The notes under the pieces are model-generated. The model saw nothing but the letters and a program-made list of their open reading frames with translations. It searched no databases and had not been told where the DNA came from. Below are positions 17,138 through 23,437 of a stretch of DNA of 64,000 nt, in pieces (the first letter of the stretch is position 1; each line of letters starts with the position of its first letter). Origin of the DNA: Ardenticatenaceae bacterium (GTDB lineage: Bacteria; Chloroflexota; Anaerolineae; Promineifilales; Promineifilaceae); the NCBI GenBank assembly GCA_020634375.1, contig JACKBX010000010.1, positions 1 through 64,000 of the forward strand. The letters run 5' to 3'. The translations under genes were made by a program, and so were the position numbers.

Positions 17138-17713
17138 ATGGGCGGAAGTGGTTCAACACGATGGGCATGGCACACAAAAAAGGAGACGGTGAACGAGTGC
17201 CGGATTCTCTCCATTTTTGATTTGAAGCGTGAAGGGTTATTAGAGCAAGGAACGTGGCAACGAGGCACATGGTCATGGCGTGACGCTCTCACACAAAAGC
17301 GAACCGCCAGCTTGGGGTATGAGTTGAATACGCAATATGGCAATGCCTATTTCCGTGTTTACTATACCATCACCCGTTGGGACGGCCGTAAGCATGATTA
17401 TGATTACAAGATTGGGTTGCAAACAACAGCCTGCAATTTTGGAAGCGTGCGCTGGTGGTTTACTTGCCCATTAGTGACGAACGGCCGTTCTTGCGGGCGG
17501 CGCGTAGGAAAGCTCTATATGCCCCCAGGCGGTCAGTATTATGGCTGCCGCCATTGTTATGACCTGACTTATCGAAGCAGCCAGGAAAATGACAAACGAG
17601 TAAATGCTTTGAAAAGATTGGGGCCAATGGCTATTTTGGAGGGCATCAATACGGGGGATATAGATTTTATTCAGGGTCTAAAGGCGTTACCTGATGATAT
17701 TTGGCGGCGATAG
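17138..17713 (+). CDS. zinc-ribbon protein of unknown function
   Basis: This 191-residue protein starts MGGSGSTRW, the typical opening of a widespread uncharacterised family found in mobile elements and phages; the upstream start at 17114 is rejected for that reason. Two Cys pairs (FTCP...SCGRRV and YGCRHC) make a probable zinc ribbon, with KLYMPPGGQYYGCRHCYDLT between and after. Family members often sit beside recombinases. The function is unknown; DNA binding is a reasonable guess. An ACGGCCGT copy lies between the Cys pairs (17481), so the motif is tolerated in the coding sequence as Asn-Gly-Arg. Confidence 0.7.
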   Translation: MGGSGSTRWAWHTKKETVNECRILSIFDLKREGLLEQGTWQRGTWSWRDALTQKRTASLGYELNTQYGNAYFRVYYTITRWDGRKHDYDYKIGLQTTACNFGSVRWWFTCPLVTNGRSCGRRVGKLYMPPGGQYYGCRHCYDLTYRSSQENDKRVNALKRLGPMAILEGINTGDIDFIQGLKALPDDIWRR

Positions 17714-17783
17714 GGATACGGCCGTTTACCTTAACAACCTCATACACCATTGCACGAACACGGCCAAAAGGTAAAATGTGATC

Positions 17784-17990
17784 ATGAGTGTTTCTGAGTG
17801 GATAACAACGGCGGAAGCGGCTGAATTGAGCGGTTATCACGTTGAGCGAATCCGTGAATTACTGCGGGAAAGCAAAGTTGCTGGCCGTAAGTTTGGCCCA
17901 ATTTGGCAAGTAAACCGCACCTCTCTTTTTGAGTACCTTCATTATATTGAAAGCCAGGGAGCAAGACGCGGCCCTAAATCTCAAAAATAA
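17784..17990 (+). CDS. excisionase-like helix-turn-helix protein
   Basis: This 68-residue MerR/excisionase-type winged helix has the pattern ITTAEAAELSGYHVERIRELLRES followed by the wing (GRKFGPIWQVNRTSL), and a basic tail. Small proteins of this type act as recombination directionality factors or as regulators in elements with a serine or tyrosine integrase. ATG 17784 is preferred over GTG 17778. It is the closest such gene to the integrase and hence the best candidate for controlling excision, although regulation of replication is also possible. Confidence 0.65.
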   Translation: MSVSEWITTAEAAELSGYHVERIRELLRESKVAGRKFGPIWQVNRTSLFEYLHYIESQGARRGPKSQK

Positions 17991-18021
17991 ACCTTCTTCA
18001 TCAATCCTATTAAAAGTATGA

Positions 18022-18230
18022 TATAATTACTGTGCAATACAGTATTTCAATCCTAAATAATGGGCCGTGTGAGTGCTGGAACACTTGCACGACCCTAACC
18101 CAATCCGCTGAACTGAGCAGCGGCGGGCTGATGAAATTGTATCATAGGCAATCACCAGGCGCATAAGGGCAAGCCTTATGCCTTGATTGTTATTCAGCCT
18201 CACTGCTCAAAGCGGTGGGGCTGTTTTGTT
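18022..18230 (+). ncRNA. candidate structured RNA of about 200 nt
   Basis: A -10 box TATAAT (18022-18027) is followed by no good open frame but by a chain of hairpins: GTG-GAGTG with CACTT-GCAC (about 18067-18090), CCGCTG (18105-18110) with CAGCGG (18118-18123), and GCATAAGG (18161-18168) with CCTTATGC (18174-18181). A terminator stem follows, AGCCTCACTGCT (18196-18207) with AGCGGTGGGGCT (18211-18222), ending in GTTTTG. The -35 is weak. The unit lies between the excisionase-like gene and the integrase. The second hairpin region resembles the RNA candidate at 12124-12202 in layout. Confidence 0.45.
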
Positions 18231-18418
18231 ATATGCGGAGGTGATACATATGAACTGAGGAAGCAGGTGCAATGTGTTCAATTGATTAACAAGCAAAAAA
18301 GGAAGACGTGCCCAAAAATGATTCTGGACACGTCCGGTGAGTGGGTAAGCCCCTCAGTCTTTGGAAGGGTCAAAGGGCTTCCTAGCTCCCCATTGTAATG
18401 ATTTAGGAGCAATGAACA

Positions 18419-18658
18419 ATGATTATGAATGTAAAAAGTCAGCAGGCAGCAATTCTGAGGGTTTTGTACTCTGCACTGCCTATCCGACTAGATGATCGTT
18501 TTGTCCAGATTCGCCGGTGGGAAACGGCCGATGGGGATAGTAGTGATTTGATTGTGGAATACGGCCGTGAAGATGAAAACGGCGATTTGCAAACGGAGTG
18601 TCAGGTGTTGCCGTTTTACATGACGGTGCAGGAAGCGTTAGCAACGGTTGGGATTTAG
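18419..18658 (+). CDS. small protein of unknown function
   Basis: This 79-residue protein is unrecognised. It has alternating strands (DRFVQIRRWETADG, then SDLIVEYGRED, then TECQVLPFYM) and a final helix, which suggests a small beta-rich fold. TAGGAGC lies 10 bases before ATG 18419. The leader 18236-18418 has no convincing gene but can fold GACGTG (after 18300) with CACGTC and AAGCCC with GGGCTT, so translation may be controlled by RNA structure. It is followed by the integrase hairpin. Confidence 0.5.
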   Translation: MIMNVKSQQAAILRVLYSALPIRLDDRFVQIRRWETADGDSSDLIVEYGREDENGDLQTECQVLPFYMTVQEALATVGI

Positions 18659-18667
18659 TGATGAGTA

Positions 18668-18698
18668 GGGCATGGATACGGCCGTTGTATCCATGCCC
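18668..18698 (+). promoter_or_regulatory. perfect 12-bp hairpin in front of the integrase
   Basis: GGGCATGGATAC (18668-18679) pairs perfectly with GTATCCATGCCC (18687-18698) around the 7-base loop GGCCGTT. It ends 16 bases before the integrase ATG and includes no T-run, so it is not a terminator. It may be an operator or a translational control hairpin. The loop and stem edge spell the genome-wide word ACGGCCGTTG. Confidence 0.6.
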
Positions 18699-18714
18699 AA
18701 AGGGAAAGTTTGCG

Positions 18715-20298
18715 ATGTCAAAAAGAGCAGTTTTATATGCACGGGTTAGCGGAGATGATCGAAAAAAAGAAGGGCGAAACCTGGAAGGCCAGATTTCACT
18801 CTGTAAACAATATGCCACCAAAAACGGCTGGCAAATTGTTTCCGAACTGGCTGAAGATGATCGAGGGGCTAGTGGGGCGTCTTTTGAATTGCCAATGTTG
18901 AGCCAGGTCAGGGAAATGGCACGGAATAGGCAGTTTGAAATTTTAGTGGTACGAGAAATTGACCGTCTAAGCCGAAAGTTGTCAAAACAATTGCGTGTTG
19001 AAGAAGAATTAATCTTGAATGGTGTCAAAATCGAATACGTTTTAGGTGATTATCCCGATACACCAGAAGGTCGGTTTATGAAGCATGTCCGGGCCACTGT
19101 TGCCGAGTTGGAGCGAGAAAAGAGTGTCGAACGAATGGTAAGGGGACGGAGACTAAAGGTTAAATCAGGTAGTGTGCTAAGTTGCGGCCGTATTGCTTAT
19201 GGGTATAAGCCGTTAGAACATAACAGGCAAACGACTTTGGAAATTATCGAATCCGAAGCGGCGGTTGTTAAAATGATTTTCCGTTGGTACACAAAAGGAA
19301 CTGATACCGAGGGGCCATTAAGCATGAGGGCCATCGCAAGGCGATTAACTGAATTGGGTGTCCCGACCTATGCTGATTTACACCCTGGCACGACTTATAG
19401 CAAAGTTAGTCACGGCCGTTGGAATCCACAGAGCATTCGCCGAATGTTGGTAAATAAAACCTATGCTGGTTTTTGGACATACGGAAAGACCAGTGATTTA
19501 GAAACCCTGACCGTTGAGGTTCCTGCAATTGTTGACTTGGAGATATGGGAAATGGCTCAAACTCGACGGGGGAAAAATAAACAAAGAGCCAAGCGAAATC
19601 GCAAACATAATTACCTGTTAACAAGCCACATGCGTTGCAATCGTTGTAACTCGCCAATGTTAGGCGGTACTTTTTATCCTGAAGGTAAACAATATCAGTA
19701 TTACACTTGTTCAGTCAGACGTACTCCGAAAGACTATGAATACCGGTGTGATTTGCCTTCTTTCCGGGTTGAATATGTTGATGATTGCGTCTGGCGTTGG
19801 GTTCATTCAATCATGTTTGACCCTGATAAGTTTGATAAGGGTTGGGAAGCCTACCAGGTTGAACAAACCCAAGCGAATGTACCAATTCAAGAAAAATTGA
19901 ATGTTGTAAATAACCTGTTAGCAGATTATGAAACCCAATACCAACGACTGATTGACCTTTATCTCAGCGATGAGTTTCCGCGTGAGATGTTGGCAGACCG
20001 GAAAACGAATTTGGAAACAACCATTGCCGCATTAAGGGTAGATCAACAAGAATTAGAAGGCCAACTTCAAGCCAATCTAATGACCTATGAGGAACTATTG
20101 GAGTTGAAAGAATCAATGGCAGAAATGGCCGAAGAGGTTATGGACGGCCGTGATAGCTATGAAGTAAAGCGGCAAATTTTGGATTATCTGAGTGTTGAAG
20201 TTAGGGGAGATGTGGAAGATGGTGAAAAGGTATTATATGCGCGATGCGTTTTGACTGGGAAAAATTTTGTAGCTGTGTCTACTGCTATAAGTGGATGA
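18715..20298 (+). CDS. large serine recombinase (integrase)
   Basis: This 527-residue large serine integrase has a resolvase catalytic domain from residue 4 (LYARVSGDD, catalytic Ser12; REIDRLSRK downstream) and a recombinase domain (GYKPLE..., SMRAIARRLTELGVPT, then WNPQSIRRMLVNKTYAG). A zinc ribbon (MRCNRCNSPM ... YTCSVR) and a C-terminal coiled coil (about 385-500) follow. ATG 18715 has AGGGAAAG upstream and starts at the usual point of the family. The last two codons and stop (20290-20298) lie on the host side of the crossover, so the present C-terminus SG is borrowed from the aminotransferase gene. In the circular element the frame would run on for 21 codons instead. Confidence 0.95.
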   Translation: MSKRAVLYARVSGDDRKKEGRNLEGQISLCKQYATKNGWQIVSELAEDDRGASGASFELPMLSQVREMARNRQFEILVVREIDRLSRKLSKQLRVEEELILNGVKIEYVLGDYPDTPEGRFMKHVRATVAELEREKSVERMVRGRRLKVKSGSVLSCGRIAYGYKPLEHNRQTTLEIIESEAAVVKMIFRWYTKGTDTEGPLSMRAIARRLTELGVPTYADLHPGTTYSKVSHGRWNPQSIRRMLVNKTYAGFWTYGKTSDLETLTVEVPAIVDLEIWEMAQTRRGKNKQRAKRNRKHNYLLTSHMRCNRCNSPMLGGTFYPEGKQYQYYTCSVRRTPKDYEYRCDLPSFRVEYVDDCVWRWVHSIMFDPDKFDKGWEAYQVEQTQANVPIQEKLNVVNNLLADYETQYQRLIDLYLSDEFPREMLADRKTNLETTIAALRVDQQELEGQLQANLMTYEELLELKESMAEMAEEVMDGRDSYEVKRQILDYLSVEVRGDVEDGEKVLYARCVLTGKNFVAVSTAISG

Positions 20299-20314
20299 TG
20301 GCTCCCAAGGGGGC
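20265..20314. other. attR, right junction of the integrative element
   Basis: The element arm 20265-20288 precedes the crossover AA at 20289-20290, and host sequence follows (GTGGATGATGG, coding KWMM). The reconstructed attP is 20265-20290 plus 1103-1126: two 24-bp arms matching 18 of 24 as an inverted repeat around AA, 50 bp overall, the usual size for large serine integrases. The reconstructed attB has the core CCAC-AA-GTGG. Confidence 0.8.
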
Positions 20315-20810
20315 GGCGTTTTTGTACACGCGCCCGGAGCGGCAGGCGCTGCTTGAGCCGCTGGTGGTCAGTTGGGGCTATGGCGACAATTGGGGCTTTA
20401 GCTTTGGCTCGCAGTACCTGGATTATTTACAGTGGACGGGCACGCACGACCCGGCGGCGGCGCTGGCGGTTCCGACGGCGATTGAGTTCATGGCGGCACA
20501 TGATTGGGATGCGGTGCGGGGGCGCTGCCACGCGCTGGCGCAGCAAACGGCGCGGCGCATTGGCGAGTTGACTGGCTTACCCTCTATTTATGCCGATGAT
20601 GGCGATTATGTGCAGTTGGTGGCGATGGAGTTGGATGGGGAAGTGGATACGGCCGTACTCAAAACCTACCTCTACGAGCGCCACCGCGTCGAAATCCCGC
20701 TCACGCAGTGGCAGGGGCGCAAATTTATTCGGCTGTCCGTGCAGGGGTACAACACCCAAGAGGATATGGATGCGCTGGTAGCAGGACTGGCAGTATTTTT
20801 TGGAGATTAG
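20291..20810 (+). pseudogene. class V aminotransferase, 3' fragment
   Basis: This is the C-terminal 172 residues of the interrupted gene, from the last base of the PLP-lysine codon onward (KWMMAPKGAAFLYTRPERQ ... FIRLSVQGYN). The frame is intact to its stop, so the gene was healthy before insertion. It aligns throughout with the element-borne homologue (for example LLEPLVV, YLDY, QGYNT against QAYNT). It cannot be active alone and has no start of its own. Confidence 0.9.
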
Positions 20811-20847
20811 AGATTAGAGATTGTCTAATCTCCAATCTCTAATCTCT
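20809..20847. repeat. perfect 15-bp inverted repeat between convergent genes
   Basis: AGAGATTAGAGATTG (20809-20823) pairs with CAATCTCTAATCTCT (20833-20847). The 5' arm is itself a tandem of AGATTAG words starting inside the end of the aminotransferase gene. There is no T-run, but the position between two converging genes fits a bidirectional terminator. Confidence 0.75.
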
Positions 20848-21561
20848 CTACTCTTCCACATCGTCCATATCACGCGGCTCGCCGGGGCGGTAGCCAAATT
20901 TTGCACCGTAGGTGCGCATGATGCGGCGCTGGCTGGCTGCTTCTTCTTTGCGCAGGTGGAAACGTAGTTCATCCAACACATCATCAATGAGTTCGTTGGC
21001 CTGGGCACGCATGGCTTCAATGGCGGCCTGGGCGCGGTCGTAGGCTTCGTCGGCGGGCACAACATCAGCGGCTTCGCGGCGGGCCGCGTCGAGTACGGCT
21101 TGTAATTCGGCGGTGGTGGGGCAAACGGCCGTGTCATACCCCGCTTCAGCCGCATCCCCATCGCCTGCAATGACTTTTTCGGCCAAATCAAACCAGCCCT
21201 CCAGGCTGTCTGGCTGCGGCTCTGTACCATCGGGTTCCAAGTAGTAAAAGCGCAGCACACCAACCGGTTCACCATTGCGGGCCACACGACGGCGCACCAC
21301 TTCCCACATGTCATCCAGATATTGCTTCAGTTTATCTAGCGCCTCGTCGCGCTCCACCACTTCGCGGTCCAATTCGCCAAAGGTGTTGGCCACATCAAGA
21401 AAGGCTTCGTCAAATTGTGGCAAAAACGCTTCCAATTCTTTGAAGGTATCCAGGCTGATATATTCGAGTTTATTGCCATAATCCAGGGCGGTAGATTGTG
21501 CGGCAGTGCGCAAGAAGTTCAGGCGCTGTGTATCAGTTTTTGGGGGTAACAGGTAAGGCAT
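20848..21561 (-). CDS. helical protein of unknown function
   Basis: This 237-residue protein is not one I recognise. It is predicted almost wholly helical, with a strongly acidic middle (FGELDREVVERDEALDKLKQYLDDM) and a basic, Arg-rich C-terminus before an acidic tail (MDDVEE). No membrane segment or known catalytic motif is visible. It is a single gene convergent with the aminotransferase and divergent from the Bax-inhibitor gene. One ACGGCCGT copy lies within it (21126). The start MPYLLPPK is the only good ATG. Confidence 0.7.
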   Translation of the reverse strand: MPYLLPPKTDTQRLNFLRTAAQSTALDYGNKLEYISLDTFKELEAFLPQFDEAFLDVANTFGELDREVVERDEALDKLKQYLDDMWEVVRRRVARNGEPVGVLRFYYLEPDGTEPQPDSLEGWFDLAEKVIAGDGDAAEAGYDTAVCPTTAELQAVLDAARREAADVVPADEAYDRAQAAIEAMRAQANELIDDVLDELRFHLRKEEAASQRRIMRTYGAKFGYRPGEPRDMDDVEE

Positions 21562-21782
21562 GTATGTCTCCTCTTGAAAAGTATGAAGTATGAAGGGTGA
21601 AGGATGAAGGCTGGATGGTTATTAGAGAAATTGTAGCAGAGGAGGGAAAGAGGGGGCAAGCGGGTGAAATGAGAAACGGCCGTTCCACTCTACCCCGCCC
21701 GGCAAAATGTGTTATGCTATTCTCAACATTTTCTAGTTCAAATTTGAGCATCAAATCATTAGTGCTAAACGAGGAGATTCGT

Positions 21783-22508
21783 ATGAACGATTATCAAGAC
21801 CCCCTACCTTTGCCCGTGTCCGAAACCAGGCTGGCAGAAATGTTTACGTCCGTTATGTCTCGCGTCTACTTGTGGATGTTTATGGGACTGCTCGTCACCA
21901 CCGGCGCTGCCTTTTTCGCATTGAATACAACCTTCCTGTGGCGATTCCTCTACAACTTTCCATTAGGCATTTGGTTATTCTTTGGCGGTGAGATTTTGCT
22001 TGTCATTGCCATTGGTCGCACGGCTACGCGGCTTGCGCCCGGTGTGGCTATTAGTTTGTTTTTCGCTTATGCCTTTTTGAATGGCCTCACCATGTCTATC
22101 ATCTTCTTAATTTATGACTTGGGCACGATTACGCTGGCATTTGGCACAACGGCCGTCCTATTCGGCATCCTCTCTGTCGTTGGCTACACCACCAAACAAG
22201 ACCTCAGCAAATGGGGCGGCATCCTCTTCATGGGTCTCATCGGCCTCATCGTTGCTTCAGTGGCAAATATGTTCCTGGCAAACAGCACTTTGGATTGGAT
22301 CATCACCTACGCTGGCATTCTCCTCTTCATGGGCCTCACCGTTTATGACACTAAACGCATTAAAATGATGGCCTATGCTGCGGCAGCACAAACGGGTGGC
22401 GATACGGCCGTTATCAGCCGTATCGGTATTTTGGGAGCGCTGCGCCTCTACCTGGACTTCATCAACCTCTTCCTCTTCATTCTGCGGCTGTTCGGTCGGC
22501 GCAGATAA
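21783..22508 (+). CDS. Bax inhibitor-1/YccA family membrane protein
   Basis: This 241-residue integral membrane protein has about seven hydrophobic segments and the family signature GLTVYDTKRIKMM. A glycine-rich TM (FAYAFLNGLTMSIIF) precedes it. Members (YccA/YbhL, TMBIM) are calcium-leak channels or modulators of membrane proteases. ATG 21783 has GAGGAG just upstream; the longer upstream frame from 21597 is rejected. The charged C-terminus (RLFGRRR) is typical. It is monocistronic and followed by a strong terminator. Confidence 0.9.
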   Translation: MNDYQDPLPLPVSETRLAEMFTSVMSRVYLWMFMGLLVTTGAAFFALNTTFLWRFLYNFPLGIWLFFGGEILLVIAIGRTATRLAPGVAISLFFAYAFLNGLTMSIIFLIYDLGTITLAFGTTAVLFGILSVVGYTTKQDLSKWGGILFMGLIGLIVASVANMFLANSTLDWIITYAGILLFMGLTVYDTKRIKMMAYAAAAQTGGDTAVISRIGILGALRLYLDFINLFLFILRLFGRRR

Positions 22509-22531
22509 CCACCTTACTTCACAACCAACGC

Positions 22532-22561
22532 AAAGGGCCTGGCAAAACCAGGCCCTTTTTT
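22532..22561 (+). terminator. rho-independent terminator
   Basis: The stem AAAGGGCCTGG (22532-22542) pairs with CCAGGCCCTTT (22548-22558) around CAAAA and is followed by further Ts. It ends the Bax-inhibitor transcript and lies between convergent genes, so it may also serve the glucan operon. Confidence 0.9.
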
Positions 22562-22592
22562 ATTTAACACCCTTCCTAACCAGGCGAGAAGG

Positions 22593-23423
22593 TTATTGTT
22601 TACCCAGCAAAAACGTCAGGGGGATGTGTACACGGGCTTGCCAAGAGACTTCATTATGTGCAGCACCATCAAAGCGATAGGTTTGCCAAAATGGGCCAGG
22701 AATATGGCCCTGTTCACGCAGCAAGGCATCCACTTTTTGTTGATGTGGTTCATATTGGGCATCTAGCGTCTCCGTACCGTAATCGAAGTAGAGTTTGTGC
22801 GTGCCCGGCGCAGGTAAATATTGACGCAGGTAGGGTTGAATAACACCTTCAACAGCCGGCCAATGAGTAGAGACGCAGCCCGCAGCGGCAAACACATGCG
22901 GATATTCGCACAGAGCGTACAAAGATATGAGGCCGCCCATGCTAGACCCCATGATAGAGGTGGATTCTCGCTGCGGCTGTGTGCGGTAATGAGTATCTAT
23001 GAAGGGTTTCACCTCTTCTACCAGGAAGCGCAAGTAATTGTCTGACAGGGGATCGGATGGCAGTTCGGAGTTGAATCTTTGCGCGTACCGGGCCTTCACC
23101 CGCGCGAGATATTGTGGGCCAACAGGAGTGGCAAACGGCCGTTGCGGCAAATACTCCGGCCAACGCAGCTCTCCCCCATTCCAAATACCCACCACAATCA
23201 CTGGACGGATTTTCCCGGCGTAAATAAGGCGGTTGGCGGTTTCTCCGATTCGCCAGGGAACGCCACCATAAGCGGTCGCTGGATCGAATAAATTTTGGCC
23301 GTCGTGCATGTAGAGAACGGGGTAGGAAACGGCCGTATCCCATTCATAACCCGGCGGCAGCCACACATCCACCTGACGCGGCTGCACATATTGGGAGGGG
23401 AAGTTGACGTGATGGTCTATCAT
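22593..23423 (-). CDS. alpha/beta-hydrolase esterase, enterochelin-esterase-like
   Basis: This 276-residue putative esterase (D family) opens with the characteristic VDVWLPPGY ... YPVLYMHDGQNLFD. The nucleophile elbow is GSSMGG (Ser in SIMGSSMGGLISLYAL), and a late HNE (GAAHNEVSW) supplies the histidine. No signal peptide is seen, so it should act in the cytoplasm. It is the last gene of the alpha-glucan operon, 14 bases after the GH13 gene. Its substrate is unknown; deacetylation of sugars would fit the setting. Confidence 0.85.
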   Translation of the reverse strand: MIDHHVNFPSQYVQPRQVDVWLPPGYEWDTAVSYPVLYMHDGQNLFDPATAYGGVPWRIGETANRLIYAGKIRPVIVVGIWNGGELRWPEYLPQRPFATPVGPQYLARVKARYAQRFNSELPSDPLSDNYLRFLVEEVKPFIDTHYRTQPQRESTSIMGSSMGGLISLYALCEYPHVFAAAGCVSTHWPAVEGVIQPYLRQYLPAPGTHKLYFDYGTETLDAQYEPHQQKVDALLREQGHIPGPFWQTYRFDGAAHNEVSWQARVHIPLTFLLGKQ

Positions 23424-23437
23424 GGCCCTAGCTCAGA

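Larger units (their letters stand above)
1103..20290 (+). mobile_element. 19.2-kb serine-integrase element inside an aminotransferase gene
   Basis: The limits come from the split target gene: its two halves abut exactly when 1103-20290 is removed. The integrase is at the right end and an excisionase-like HTH protein precedes it. A primase-polymerase with AAA ATPase domain gives a replication module, and a terminase-small-subunit-like fragment hints at phage or phage-satellite ancestry, but no capsid, portal or tail genes are present. Cargo comprises a type IC restriction-modification locus with a PrrC-like nuclease, an unknown 575-residue protein and a full copy of the disrupted target gene. 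The ACGGCCGT signature is dense in the replication half (about 24 copies in 11.9-20.2 kb) and nearly absent in the hsd locus (one copy in about 9.4 kb). The element is therefore a mosaic whose restriction module probably arrived from a different genome. Confidence 0.9.

Noticed and set aside
18183..18398. 71-codon frame in the gap before the small protein gene
   Set aside because: It begins inside a terminator hairpin and has no ribosome site or protein-like pattern.
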